Part shown: positions 28,388 through 39,158 of the stretch, piece after piece
How positions within the stretch are numbered: position 1 is the first letter of the stretch
Layout of the letters: every line of letters begins with the position of its first letter
Assembly (NCBI RefSeq): GCF_030651625.1
Contig: NZ_JAUSCF010000036.1
Coordinates: 1-59,136 of the forward strand
Reading direction: 5' to 3'
DNA from: Hydrogenophaga sp.
Lineage (GTDB): Bacteria > Pseudomonadota > Gammaproteobacteria > Burkholderiales > Burkholderiaceae_C
DNA: 59,136 bases
Made by a program: the position numbers and the translations under genes
The notes under the pieces: generated by a model
Told to the model about the DNA's origin: nothing
What the model saw: only the letters and a program-made list of their open reading frames with translations
Database searches by the model: none

Positions 28388-28816
28388 ATGCCCACCATCC
28401 TCGATAAAGTCGTCTACACCGCACGAGCCCACACCACCGGTGGCCGTGAAGGCAGCTCGCGCAGTGACGACGGCATGCTCGACGTGAAGCTCTCACCCCC
28501 CAAGGCCATGGGCGGTTCGGGCGCCGCCACCAATCCGGAACAACTGTTCGCAGCCGGCTATTCCGCCTGCTTCATGGGTGCCCTGAAGCACGTGGCTGGC
28601 ATGAAGAAAGTGGCCGTCCCGGCCGACGCCGCCATCGATGCCGAAGTGGACATCGGTCCGATCCCCGCCGGTTTTGGCATTGCCGCCCGCCTGAACGTGA
28701 GCCTGCCCGGGCTGGACCGTGCTGTGGCCCAGGACCTCGTCGACACGGCCCATCAGGTGTGCCCCTATTCGAACGCCACCCGCGGCAACATCGAGGTGAC
28801 GATCACAGTGATCTGA
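28388..28816 (+). CDS. ohr: Organic hydroperoxide resistance protein
   Basis: A 142-residue OsmC/Ohr-family thiol peroxidase that reduces organic and fatty acid hydroperoxides. The catalytic cysteines C61 (GYSACFMGAL) and C125 (HQVCPYSNATRGN) are at the same positions as in Xanthomonas Ohr, and the activating R20 and E51 are present. AGGAG lies just upstream of ATG at 28388. Adjacent to the regulator ohrR and followed by a strong terminator, so ohrR-ohr forms a self-contained unit. Confidence 0.95.
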   Translation: MPTILDKVVYTARAHTTGGREGSSRSDDGMLDVKLSPPKAMGGSGAATNPEQLFAAGYSACFMGALKHVAGMKKVAVPADAAIDAEVDIGPIPAGFGIAARLNVSLPGLDRAVAQDLVDTAHQVCPYSNATRGNIEVTITVI

Positions 28817-28833
28817 TCGGCATCGCTTCGTGA

Positions 28834-28872
28834 AAAGGCCCACCCGGTCTGAGCCAGGTGGGCCTTTCTTTG
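28834..28872 (+). terminator. Rho-independent terminator after ohr
   Basis: AAAGGCCCACC (28834-28844) pairs perfectly with GGTGGGCCTTT (28857-28867), loop of 12, followed by TTTCTTTGG-type T-rich sequence. The A-run on the left side lets it work in the opposite direction too, for the convergent phcQ-like gene that ends at 28909. Confidence 0.85.
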
Positions 28873-28908
28873 GTCGCTGTATGGCTGGTTCTTCACGCTG
28901 CACGTCCG

Positions 28909-29859
28909 TCAGGACTGTCCCAATCGCTCCATCGCATCGGCCATCCAGTCGGATTGCAGAACAGGTGCATCAACCAGCGTCACACGCCAGCCTTCTGTTT
29001 CCTTGTTCACCTGCGCGTTACCACCCTGCCAGAGCAGCCAGGCCAGCCAGCCGCATGACTCCCGGGTGGGAAGTTCGCCAGCGGGTGCAGTCAGCAATGC
29101 GTGCAAAGTACTGGCATGAGGCAGGTGCACCGCGCCTCCTTGCAAAGAGCCACCAGCAAGTGTCGCCAGCGCCTGCAACGCGGTATCACCACCGACCGGC
29201 GCGCCAAAGCTCTCCAGCCATTGGCTCAAATGCCCTGCCACAGCCACACCGCGAAAGGCTTCGGCCTGCAGCAGGTCGGCGTGTTCCCACCGGTGCCAGT
29301 CCACAGCTGGCTCCGTGACACCCACGGTCAGCACCGCTTCGGCATAGCGGTGCACCGCTTCAGCAGCGCGCTCCGTGTGCACCGCCGAGCCCACCATCAG
29401 CAACGCGGCCAGCCGGTTGGCCAGCAACTGGCTTTGTTGAGCCATGAGTTTGTCCCGCATCAGCTCGTCGCGCTCGTTGCGCAGCGCGGCCAGCTCCAGT
29501 GCGTTCTTCAGGTCGGCGCGCAGGCTCTCCAGCTCCCAGGGCTTGTTGATGTAGCGGTAGATCTCGCCGGTGTTGATGGCTTCGATGGCGTCGCCAAGCT
29601 CGGAATACGCCGTGGTCAACATGCGCACGATGGCAGGGTAATACTCCCGCGCATGGCGAAGCAACTCGTTGCCACGCTCACCGGGCATTCGCTGATCGCA
29701 CACCAGCACCGCGATTTCCGAGCCGTGCGCCTTCAGCATGGTGCGACCCTCTTCCACCGAACCGGCTGTGAGCACGGGCGCCAGGGGCCCTACCAGGCGC
29801 TCAAAATACTTGAGCGCCATGGCCTCGTCATCTACATACAAGATCTTTTCGGGCTTCAT
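28909..29859 (-). CDS. phcQ: PhcQ-like response regulator
   Basis: A 316-residue protein. Residues 4-125 are a receiver domain: acidic residues in ILYVDDEAM, phospho-acceptor D55 (VLVCDQRMPG), T/S in RMLTTAYSE and K106 in YRYINKPWE. The remaining 190 residues form an Ala/Leu-rich helical region without a recognisable output domain. It is the last of four coupled minus-strand genes; its ATG shares one base with the stop of the phcR-like gene. In Ralstonia, phcQ follows phcB-phcS-phcR and encodes a response regulator that modulates PhcA activity. The identity rests on position and receiver architecture; the C-terminal part is not diagnostic. Confidence 0.65.
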   Translation of the reverse strand: MKPEKILYVDDEAMALKYFERLVGPLAPVLTAGSVEEGRTMLKAHGSEIAVLVCDQRMPGERGNELLRHAREYYPAIVRMLTTAYSELGDAIEAINTGEIYRYINKPWELESLRADLKNALELAALRNERDELMRDKLMAQQSQLLANRLAALLMVGSAVHTERAAEAVHRYAEAVLTVGVTEPAVDWHRWEHADLLQAEAFRGVAVAGHLSQWLESFGAPVGGDTALQALATLAGGSLQGGAVHLPHASTLHALLTAPAGELPTRESCGWLAWLLWQGGNAQVNKETEGWRVTLVDAPVLQSDWMADAMERLGQS

Positions 29860-31079
29860 CAAGGTTCCTGGAGGACTCGCGGTTCGTGATTGTCGGCAAC
29901 TGGAAAACGCAGCATCACCTCGGCGCCGTGCCCCACCTCGGAACGCACTTCGATGGTGCCACCCAGCGCATTCATCACACGCGCGCAGAACAGCAGTCCC
30001 ATGCCATTGCCGCCGCTGTCGGCACGCGTGGTCACCGGTTCCACGGTCAGGCGTCTGAGCACGTCGGGCGCGATGCCGGGCCCGTTGTCCCGCACGCTGA
30101 TCGCAGCTTGCTCAGGCAACCCTGGCACGGCAATGGCTCGAGCCAGGGCAATCTTCACCTCGGGAAGGCCGAGCATGCGGGTGCCTTGCGAGCGCAGCGC
30201 GATCAATGCATTCTTGACCAGGGTGCACAGCACCAGATAGAGCAGGTCACGCCGTCCGGGCAAGGTGAAATCTGCGTCGAGTTCGGTGGAGAGCCAAGCC
30301 TCCTCGCCGGCTTCAAACGGGTATTCCTGCTGTACCGCTGCCACGAGTTCGCTGGCGCGAAGGCTGGCGGACACATCACCCAGGCGCGCGTCCCGCGCCG
30401 ACTGCACAAATGTGGACACCAGCGATTGTGCGTACTCGGCTCTGCGCTGTGCGGCCTCGATCATGAACAACACGTCACCGGGCTTTTGCTGGGCTATGTA
30501 GGCCACACCCCCTTCTCCGTCTGGCGCATCGCGATGCCGATCTCGCATGGCAGACAAGTACCCGCGCACCGTGGCCAGGGGCGAAGTGACCTCATGAGCG
30601 AGAAAACCCAGCGTCTCCCGCAGGGCGGCCTCGCGCCGGTCAAGCAGTGCATTCTGACGGTCGCGCAGCAGACTGGTGGCCAAGGCCTCGCGAAGGGTTT
30701 GTCGGGTCAGCGCCTCATCCAGCGGCTTTTCAAGAATTGCTTCCACCTGCCCCTGGTTGACGGCCAGGAGAGCCATGTCCTTGTCGGCATAGGCAGACAC
30801 CAACAGCCGGGCCACATGCGGGTACCCCCGCCGCACGGCGCTGAGCAACGCCACCCCGTCGCGTGCCGGCATGGCGTAGTCGGTGAGCAGCACCGCCACT
30901 TCGTTTCCCCGTTGCTCCAGCAAGGCCAGTGCCTGATCCACACTGTGGGCGGTCAACACAATGAACTCGTTGCCATACAGTCGAGCGAACCACTTGCAGG
31001 CGTGCACCTCATCATCCACCATCAGGATGGCATGGGGGCCCTTTGGGGCCTGCCTGACAGCGTCTGCTTCCGTGTTCAT
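29859..31079 (-). CDS. phcR: PhcR-like hybrid response regulator with histidine kinase output domain
   Basis: A 406-residue protein with the unusual order receiver then kinase. Receiver: ILMVDDEV, phospho-acceptor D67 (LLTDYAMPARDG), K118 (ILEKPL). A coiled linker (about 130-155) leads to a dimerisation/H-box GFLAHEVTSPLATVRG with H162, then the ATPase domain: LVKNALIAL (N box), SVRDNGPGIAP (G1) and GGNGMGLLFCARVM (G2). A response regulator whose output domain is a sensor kinase is the published description of Ralstonia PhcR. It overlaps the phcS-like gene by four bases (ATGA). Confidence 0.72.
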   Translation of the reverse strand: MNTEADAVRQAPKGPHAILMVDDEVHACKWFARLYGNEFIVLTAHSVDQALALLEQRGNEVAVLLTDYAMPARDGVALLSAVRRGYPHVARLLVSAYADKDMALLAVNQGQVEAILEKPLDEALTRQTLREALATSLLRDRQNALLDRREAALRETLGFLAHEVTSPLATVRGYLSAMRDRHRDAPDGEGGVAYIAQQKPGDVLFMIEAAQRRAEYAQSLVSTFVQSARDARLGDVSASLRASELVAAVQQEYPFEAGEEAWLSTELDADFTLPGRRDLLYLVLCTLVKNALIALRSQGTRMLGLPEVKIALARAIAVPGLPEQAAISVRDNGPGIAPDVLRRLTVEPVTTRADSGGNGMGLLFCARVMNALGGTIEVRSEVGHGAEVMLRFPVADNHEPRVLQEP

Positions 31080-32419
31080 TCGGGTCTCGGCAAGTCAAAA
31101 GTGAATTCGGTCCATGCGCCCAATGCGCTGTCCACCGCCAGCGTACCACCGTGGCGCTGCACGATGCCGTAGCTCACGCTGAGGCCCAGGCCCAGGCCGG
31201 CGCCCACGTCGCGCGTGGTGAAAAACGGCTCAAACACCCGCCCCAGGTGGTCCGGCTCGATACCGCGCCCGTTGTCGCGCACGGAAACTTTCAGGCGCCT
31301 GCCCTCCACCGCGACCTTCAAGTCGATGCGCGGCGCTGGTCTCCCGGCGGCGTGCACCGCATGGGCGGCATTGCTCAGCAGGTTGATCAATACCCCGATG
31401 ATGGCGGGCTCGTCGCCCAGCGCGTGGGTGTCCTGCGGCAGATCCACCGCGACCTCGATGCCCTTGAGTTCGTAACCTGCGAGCCGCACCGCCGACCGCA
31501 CCGCGTTTTCCAGCAGAAACGGGCGCTGACTGTCCTGGCCCGGCTTCTGGTACGCGAAGGTCTTGAGGTCGGAGACGATGTTCTGCACCCGCTGCATGCC
31601 TTCCAGTGCATCGTCCAGACTCTCCTTGAGCATCGCATCGCTCTTGACACCCGGGCAGGTCAGACCCATGTTGATCGCCATGAGGCTGTAGTTCACCGGG
31701 TTGTTCAACTCGTGCAGCAGGCCGGCAGAGAGCGTGCCGATCGCGGCCATTTTTTCGCGCTGGATGAGCTGGCCTTTGACTTCGGCAAGGGCCCTGTTGG
31801 TTTCGGTGAGTTCCCGGTTTTTTTCCTGCACCTCTGACTGGAGCAGATAAGCCTGTTTTCGCCACTTGCCGCTGTAGACCGAGATCACGACCGAGATCAC
31901 GGCATAAAACACGATGAAGATGATTTGGCCATGGAAGAGCTGTGGGTTCTCCACACCGTCGGGACGCAGCACACAGGCCAGTACGTACATCACCAGGGTG
32001 GCCGTACTGAACAAAAAGGCCTCAAGGATCGACAACGGCAGAAAGAAACCGATGCCGGAAATGGCGAAGGTGAGCCCCACGAAGTAGATGGACGCTTCGC
32101 CATCCGAGTAGAAGATCATCCACGCGATCATCAGCTGCGGCAAAACGATCCAGAAATAGGTGAGCCACCGGATGTTGCGGTCCCCGAAGGGGGTGCGGTA
32201 GGTGAGCAGGGTTCCTGTGATGAGCAAGGCCACCAGCACCCGAGCGATCGCAAATTCCAGCATGTGCTGGGGATAGAACGCCGCATCCAGCCCCACACCA
32301 CCCAGGATCAGCACGATGGCGACTTTGCAGGTCACTCGGCTGTAAAACTTCAGGTGCTCCTTGAGCGCGTCCTCGAAGGTTGCGGGCAACTGGCTGGCGG
32401 CGGTTGAGACCAGTGACAT
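31076..32419 (-). CDS. phcS: PhcS-like membrane sensor histidine kinase
   Basis: A 447-residue inner-membrane kinase. Five to six hydrophobic helices occupy residues 30-182 with almost no periplasmic loops, suited to sensing a membrane-soluble signal. A coiled coil (185-222) precedes the H-box SAGLLHELNNPVNY (H236), then NLLSNAAHAV (N box), SVRDNGRGIEP (G1), FEPFFTTRDVGAGLGLGLS (F and G2). PhcS in Ralstonia senses 3-hydroxy fatty acid methyl ester made by PhcB. The start at 32419 begins five bases after the phcB-like stop; upstream extension would run into that gene. Confidence 0.72.
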   Translation of the reverse strand: MSLVSTAASQLPATFEDALKEHLKFYSRVTCKVAIVLILGGVGLDAAFYPQHMLEFAIARVLVALLITGTLLTYRTPFGDRNIRWLTYFWIVLPQLMIAWMIFYSDGEASIYFVGLTFAISGIGFFLPLSILEAFLFSTATLVMYVLACVLRPDGVENPQLFHGQIIFIVFYAVISVVISVYSGKWRKQAYLLQSEVQEKNRELTETNRALAEVKGQLIQREKMAAIGTLSAGLLHELNNPVNYSLMAINMGLTCPGVKSDAMLKESLDDALEGMQRVQNIVSDLKTFAYQKPGQDSQRPFLLENAVRSAVRLAGYELKGIEVAVDLPQDTHALGDEPAIIGVLINLLSNAAHAVHAAGRPAPRIDLKVAVEGRRLKVSVRDNGRGIEPDHLGRVFEPFFTTRDVGAGLGLGLSVSYGIVQRHGGTLAVDSALGAWTEFTFDLPRPE

Positions 32420-32424
32420 TCGGT

Positions 32425-33957
32425 TCAACCAGGCTTGACGACTTCGGCGAACAGGTTGATGTTCGTCGAGTCGGTATAGGTGTGTACGGTCGACAGACTG
32501 TTTGGAAACAACCGCCGGATGCCTTCTTCGTCGCGGTAGATGAGGTACCACTCCATGAAGTGCTCCATCCAGTGGCGCTCGGGATTGAAGGAATGCACAT
32601 TGGTCACCAGCAGCGAGCCGCCCGGTCTGAGCCTGCCCTCGAAGTAGCCGATGAGGCGCGCGCAGGCCTTGTCGGCCAGATAGTCGAACAAGCCAGCGCA
32701 GTAAATGAAGTCGAACTGCTGCATGGGGGCCACCGCTTCGTCCCGGGCAGACCGTTTGAGCAGCTGGTGCACCGATTCATGGCGCAGTTCGAGGCGGGGT
32801 GGTCGGTGCCCGGCCACCCTCGCCACGTCTTCAAGGCGTTGGCGTGCGTACTGCAGGGTTTCCTGACTGAAGTCCATCAGCACCACTTCAAGGTGCTCGA
32901 TGTCGGTGGCGCCCGCCACCAGGCGCTGCAGTTCGGCTGCGGGGCCACACCCCACATTGAGCACCCGCAACGGCCGGCCAGCTTGCCTGGCTTGGGCCAG
33001 CTTTTCCTGCAGTCGGTGCTGAAGGATGTCGACCCGGTTGCGGTGGGCCTGCGCCACGCCCGCCTGCAGGAACATGTAATTGACCAGCTCAAAGTAGGTG
33101 CTGGGGCCTTCGCGGGGATCGCCCAGGATCTGGTTGACCATTTGATAGTCGCCGGCATAGCCCAGGGGTTTGGCAAAGGTGCGGTACACGAAAGGCGCGC
33201 GCAGCACCAGCGGATGAATGGCCGCCTGCGCAAAGGCGCGGTGCACCGGCTCCAGCTCGGTTTCCACGTGTGAGGCCACCTCTTCAAAGCGCAGCAGGTA
33301 GTGCCGCCCTTTCTCCAAGAGCGGTCGGCTGATCTCAAAAAAGATGTCGTCGCGCACGCGTCCCTGAGCGTCGCGTGGCAAGCCAGCGGTGATGTCGGCC
33401 TGATCCAGCCAGCGCGTGACCTCGGAAAAGTACGCCCGCATTTCGTTCACCACCACCTGATAGGCCTGCCCGACCTGGTGGCGGGCGTCCCAGTCCTGAA
33501 TGAACCGGCCAACCGCCTCTGCCACGGTACGGGAATCGTGGCCAATGCCGGCAAGGTCGTTCCACTCATCGATCAGCGTGACCGACACCACCGCCATCAA
33601 CCCGGTATTGAGCAGGCTCACCACCACCGCCTTGCCTTTGTAGATGCTTCGCTCGCCACTGCGGATGTTGAGCTCGCTGAGCACCTCGCTGACCTGCACG
33701 ATGGAATACGGGTTATAGATCTCCATGACCAGCGAGCGCCGCTGCAGGCTGGTGAGGGTGCCGCGGGCGGCTTCCCCCTGGCTGTTACGGAAAGTGACGA
33801 CGGGGTCAAATGGTCGCTGAAAGGGCACGATGGGCGGGCTCGACGGCAGGTTCGCCGAGCCAGCGGCCGGCAGTGATTCGCAATACGGTGCCCGAGTGTA
33901 GTCAAGCAGCGTGAACTGCGTCACACCCGCCAGCGGCCCGGCAGTGCCTTCAGTCAC
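32425..33957 (-). CDS. phcB: PhcB-like SAM-dependent methyltransferase, predicted 3-hydroxy fatty acid methyl ester synthase
   Basis: A 510-residue protein (GTG start at 33957). Residues about 50-135 form a beta-rich, PilZ-like segment (VVTFRNSQGEAARGTLTSL; NPYSIVQVSEVL) without the RxxxR motif needed for cyclic-di-GMP. Residues 160-325 are helical. The C-terminal class I methyltransferase has motif I RVLNVGCGPAAE (331-342), acidic D362 (VVLMDFSQE) and IYCAGLFDYL. Ralstonia PhcB methylates 3-hydroxy fatty acids to give the quorum signal 3-OH PAME or 3-OH MAME. First gene of the operon, so translation start matters; V12 (GTG) is an alternative. A good ribosome site is not visible. Confidence 0.68.
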   Translation of the reverse strand: MTEGTAGPLAGVTQFTLLDYTRAPYCESLPAAGSANLPSSPPIVPFQRPFDPVVTFRNSQGEAARGTLTSLQRRSLVMEIYNPYSIVQVSEVLSELNIRSGERSIYKGKAVVVSLLNTGLMAVVSVTLIDEWNDLAGIGHDSRTVAEAVGRFIQDWDARHQVGQAYQVVVNEMRAYFSEVTRWLDQADITAGLPRDAQGRVRDDIFFEISRPLLEKGRHYLLRFEEVASHVETELEPVHRAFAQAAIHPLVLRAPFVYRTFAKPLGYAGDYQMVNQILGDPREGPSTYFELVNYMFLQAGVAQAHRNRVDILQHRLQEKLAQARQAGRPLRVLNVGCGPAAELQRLVAGATDIEHLEVVLMDFSQETLQYARQRLEDVARVAGHRPPRLELRHESVHQLLKRSARDEAVAPMQQFDFIYCAGLFDYLADKACARLIGYFEGRLRPGGSLLVTNVHSFNPERHWMEHFMEWYLIYRDEEGIRRLFPNSLSTVHTYTDSTNINLFAEVVKPG

Positions 33958-33979
33958 CCCATGCAGTCACCTGAATGAC

Positions 33980-34011
33980 AAAAAGCCCGGGCGGTGGGCT
34001 CCGCCTCGGGC
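33980..34011 (-). terminator. Rho-independent terminator after htpG
   Basis: Reading the minus strand: GCCCGAGGCGG (34011-34001) pairs with CCGCCCGGGC (33994-33985) with one bulged A and a six-base loop, followed by TTTTTG (33984-33979). It separates htpG from the phc-like operon, which therefore needs its own promoter in the 94 bases between the two genes. Confidence 0.8.
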
Positions 34012-34051
34012 GTTTCAGGGGCACCGGTCGCTGCCGGGAGGCGTCAGGCGG

Positions 34052-36001
<1,950 letters not shown>

Positions 36002-36115
36002 GGGTGTTCTGGAAAGTGAAAAACAGGGACACGCCCCGACGGAGCGCTCACGCAAAGCGTGAATTATGGGCGGACGGCCCCGTTTCAAGACCGCGGGTGG
36101 CAGCGATAGGCGAGG

Positions 36116-37378
36116 TCAACGCAACCAGGCTTCCAGTTGCGCTGCCACATCGGAACTGGCCAGCAGATCCAGATGACCGGTGCGGTAGAAAATGCGCTGG
36201 CTGTCTTTCGCAAAGACCAGCCTGCGTGCGGGCTGATCGTGCTGGCCCAGCGCGCTGTTGAGCGGCACCAGGCCATCTCCCATCAGCCGGTCCGCCAGCA
36301 GACCGCGTTGTCCCGCCAGCGTGCCCGCCACGGCGTAGCAGGCCACGCCTTCGGGCAACGGCAGCGGTACGCGGTGGTCGTCGGGTGAAGCGAAGGCGTC
36401 GCGGCCCTGCCAGTCGGCATCTTGCAAATGCCCGTGACGCAGGTCGGTGATGCCCGCACTGCGCAGCTTGCCCAGACGTGCAAAAGGCGCGGTGAACGGC
36501 GTGGCGGCCAGCAGCAGATCCACCCCGTGGCCAGCGCGCTCCAGCGGCGCGCCGTGGTGCGGCGTGCCCAGGAACACCAGCTCCCGCAGATGCCCCGGCC
36601 ATGTCAGCCCCAGTTCGTGAGCCACCTGCACCGCCGAGCGGAACACCAGACCGCCCATGCTGTGGCCCAGCAGGGTGATGCGCTGCAAAGGCACCGGCCA
36701 GATCATCACCAGTTGCTCCAGAACCAGCGCCAGTTCACGGCCGTTGACCGAGGTGTGCAGGCCGCTGTTGTAACGCAGGTGAACCGGTGTGCAGCCCAGT
36801 GCACGGGCCAGGTGCGCGCCATGGTCATGCCCGGCGCGGCGCCATTGCGTGTCGTTCATGCAAAGGCCGTGCGCCAGCAGAAGCAGGTGCGGGCTGGCGG
36901 GGATGCCGGATGCCTCCCTCAATTGCGTGGCCAGGGTGTCGGGCACCGTGCTCAAGGTTTGGCCTGCGTGCCGCAGTTCCATCGGCTGCGCCAGCGCATT
37001 GCCCATGGCCAGCAGCTTGTCGCCCATCACGCCATTGAGCGCCGCCAGCACGGCCTCGCGCGCCGGTGAGGATTCGGGGTGCTTGGCCGGGTCGTCCAGC
37101 AGCGGCAGCAGCGCGCCCAGCAACGCATCGGTGGCATGGCTCACCAGCTGGGTCGCTCCTCTCACGCCGCGATACACCCGCCCGGTCAGTCCACCCGTTT
37201 GCTCAGGCACCGCCCCGCTGGACAGACCGAGACGGCTTCGCACCGACTGATGCACCCCTTCGGTGATGTCGATCACACCGTGGGTGGCCTGCACGGCCAG
37301 TTGTGCGGCGGCGCGCAGGTCGGAGAGGCGAAGGTGACGGCGCAAGGCGGTGCGTTTGGGGTGGTGAGACGGAGTCAT
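36116..37378 (-). CDS. Alpha/beta hydrolase (lipase/PGAP1-like)
   Basis: A 420-residue protein. The N-terminal 160 residues are helical and of unknown role; the hydrolase core starts at SPHLLLLAHGLCMND (oxyanion region). The nucleophile elbow GHSMGG has S240, a TPHHGAPLERAGH segment follows as in triacylglycerol lipases, and the acid and base of the triad are probably in MGDGLVPLNSA and TGHLDLL. No signal peptide, so cytosolic. Substrate may be a long-chain ester or lactone. Located between htpG and the pseudouridine synthase gene, all on the minus strand with gaps of 114 and 75 bases. Confidence 0.82.
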   Translation of the reverse strand: MTPSHHPKRTALRRHLRLSDLRAAAQLAVQATHGVIDITEGVHQSVRSRLGLSSGAVPEQTGGLTGRVYRGVRGATQLVSHATDALLGALLPLLDDPAKHPESSPAREAVLAALNGVMGDKLLAMGNALAQPMELRHAGQTLSTVPDTLATQLREASGIPASPHLLLLAHGLCMNDTQWRRAGHDHGAHLARALGCTPVHLRYNSGLHTSVNGRELALVLEQLVMIWPVPLQRITLLGHSMGGLVFRSAVQVAHELGLTWPGHLRELVFLGTPHHGAPLERAGHGVDLLLAATPFTAPFARLGKLRSAGITDLRHGHLQDADWQGRDAFASPDDHRVPLPLPEGVACYAVAGTLAGQRGLLADRLMGDGLVPLNSALGQHDQPARRLVFAKDSQRIFYRTGHLDLLASSDVAAQLEAWLR

Positions 37379-37453
37379 GGGCCATTGTGGTGGCGCAACA
37401 CTGTCCTCGATGGAGGCTCGGCTCTAGAAACCGCCCGGCGAACTGGCCAAAGG

Positions 37454-38704
37454 TCAGAAGCCCTCCCCTGCGCCCAGATACCGCCACTGCCCCACCGGCA
37501 GATTCCCCAGCACCACCTTGCCGATGCGGATGCGCTTCAGACCCACCACGTGCAGCCCCACCTGCTCACACATGCGGCGGATCTGGCGTTTTTTGCCTTC
37601 CACCAGCACGAAGCGCAACTGTTCGGGATTCATCCAGTCGACCTGGGCGGGTTTGAGGGGCTGTTCGTCCAGGCTCAGGCCATGGCGCAAGAGCGCCAAC
37701 TTGTCTGCAGGGAAGACGGCCTGCACGTCTTGGGTGACCACACCCGCACCGTGCGGGCCGTTGGGCGCCCACTGCACGCGCACCAGGTACTCTTTTTCGA
37801 TGCCGCTGCTTTCGCCAATCAACTGGCGCGCGATGCGACCGTCTTGCGTCAGCACAAGCAGGCCGACGGAGTCGATGTCGAGCCGGCCGCAAGGCGCGAG
37901 ACCGCGCGTGTGTTCCGGGGCGAAGCGGCGGGCGTCCGCCGGGTGGCGGGCATCGCCGCGCCACTGGCTGGGCGCCCCGATGAGTGTGGCGGCGGCTTCG
38001 TGACCGTCTTCGGGCTGGCCGCTCACGTAACCCATGGGCTTGTGCAACAGGATGGTGACCTGGCCGGCCTGCTGGTGGCGCGCCTGAGGCAGCACCTCCA
38101 CCTGCGCGTCGGGTGCCACCGGCATGCCCATGATGGCGGGTTCGCCGTTGACCAGCACCCAGCCGCGCGCGATCCACTCGTCGGCTTCGCGGCGAGAACA
38201 CAGGCCCAGGTCGGCCATGCGTTTGTTGAGGCGGATTTCACCGCGCACGTTGCCCACGCGGGCGAGGTCTGGCCGGTGGGATTGAGGTGGACGCGGTGCG
38301 TTGGTGGGAGTTCGCTGCGATCTGTCGGTGCTGCCATAAGGAGCGTCACGCGGGTCGGGGCGACGAGGGGCGGGCCGATCGCTCCAGTTGCGTTCGTTGT
38401 CACGGGGCCCGGCCGGTGGGCCGGAACGTGGGCGGTCGCTGGCGGGGCGCTCGCTGCCCGGGCGGTCTGCACCAAAGCCAGAGCGCGGGCGATCGTTGCG
38501 ATCACCTTCAGCGCCGGGGCGCTGGGCGCCGAAACCCTTTGTGGGTTCGCGCGGCGGCTTGGGGGCAGAGGCGGAAACGGATTTGGCACGGGCCGGGCCG
38601 GGCGGGCGCACAGGGGCGCGGCGCGGCGCGAACGGATCGGCGGGCTTCTTTTTGACTGCGGCCGGCGTGAGCTTGAGCGTGCCGGGTTTTTTCTCGGTGG
38701 TCAT
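37454..38704 (-). CDS. Pseudouridine synthase, RluB/RluF family, with long disordered N-terminus
   Basis: A 416-residue enzyme that isomerises uridine in 23S rRNA (or a tRNA). Residues 1-150 are low-complexity and rich in Arg, Pro, Asp and Gly (repeated DRPRSG-like motifs), probably disordered. An S4 RNA-binding domain follows ([20 protein letters not shown]), and the catalytic domain has motif [19 protein letters not shown] with the catalytic Asp, then [14 protein letters not shown] and the C-terminal LPVGQWRYL, closest to RluF. E. coli relatives lack such an extension. Start at 38704 is the first ATG after a repeat-filled leader; a shorter protein is possible. Confidence 0.85.
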   Translation of the reverse strand: MTTEKKPGTLKLTPAAVKKKPADPFAPRRAPVRPPGPARAKSVSASAPKPPREPTKGFGAQRPGAEGDRNDRPRSGFGADRPGSERPASDRPRSGPPAGPRDNERNWSDRPAPRRPDPRDAPYGSTDRSQRTPTNAPRPPQSHRPDLARVGNVRGEIRLNKRMADLGLCSRREADEWIARGWVLVNGEPAIMGMPVAPDAQVEVLPQARHQQAGQVTILLHKPMGYVSGQPEDGHEAAATLIGAPSQWRGDARHPADARRFAPEHTRGLAPCGRLDIDSVGLLVLTQDGRIARQLIGESSGIEKEYLVRVQWAPNGPHGAGVVTQDVQAVFPADKLALLRHGLSLDEQPLKPAQVDWMNPEQLRFVLVEGKKRQIRRMCEQVGLHVVGLKRIRIGKVVLGNLPVGQWRYLGAGEGF

Positions 38705-38742
38705 GGGGCGATCATCCCACGACGGGCCCGGTTTGGCGCCTG

Positions 38743-38930
38743 GGAGAGCCCCCACCCCACCCTCCCCCAGCGTGGGAGGGAGCGAAGGCACAGCTCGGAG
38801 AGGGGGAGTCCGTTCCCGATCCCGCCTGTGCCGTGTGGCCGGGCTGAGCAGCGCAGCGGCGTGGGAATCAGAAATTCGCATGTCCGAAGGTCGCGCAGCG
38901 GACAAGTTTGCGAATTTCCCCCACGACGCG
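38743..38930 (+). repeat. Long dispersed non-coding repeat, copy B
   Basis: Second copy of the element at 6532-6712, same orientation, with scattered substitutions and small indels (for example AGCAGCGCAGCGGCGTGGGAATCAG here against AGCAGCGCAGGGGCGTGGGGATCAG). Shares CCCCCACCCCA at the start and TTTGCGAATTTCCCCCAC at the end. Upstream of the pseudouridine synthase gene, which is read in the opposite direction. Confidence 0.85.
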
Positions 38931-38982
38931 AGCAGCGCAAGGAACCACGAAGCGGCCCGGACTTCGGCTCGCCTTTTCTTTG

Positions 38983-39035
38983 GGTACTTTCTTTTGGGCG
39001 TTGCAAAAGAACAGTACCTCGGCCGCCGGGCCGAG
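38983..39035. repeat. Two consecutive inverted repeats in the Crp-RluF gap
   Basis: GGTACTTTCTTTTG (38983-38996) faces CAAAAGAACAGTACC (39004-39018) with a seven-base loop and one bulge. Directly after it CTCGGCC (39018-39024) faces GGCCGAG (39029-39035). The block belongs to a GC/T-rich sequence that, from memory, recurs in Comamonadaceae genomes. It fills the 454-base gap between the Crp-type gene and the pseudouridine synthase together with copy B; no gene is supported in this gap. Confidence 0.7.
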
Positions 39036-39158
39036 ACCCGGCCAAGCCAAGCTTCCGTAGAACAAGAGAATTGGCGCGCCTGGCTCACCACCCCAACTCC
39101 AGAGGGGCAAGGGAGCAAAGATACAAATATGCGCCTAAGACAGTGCCGAGCCGGAGTG

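Noticed and set aside
33550..33810. Cyclic-di-GMP receptor function of the PhcB-like N-terminus
   Set aside because: The RxxxR and D/NxSxxG residues required for PilZ binding are not seen, so only a PilZ-like fold is suggested.
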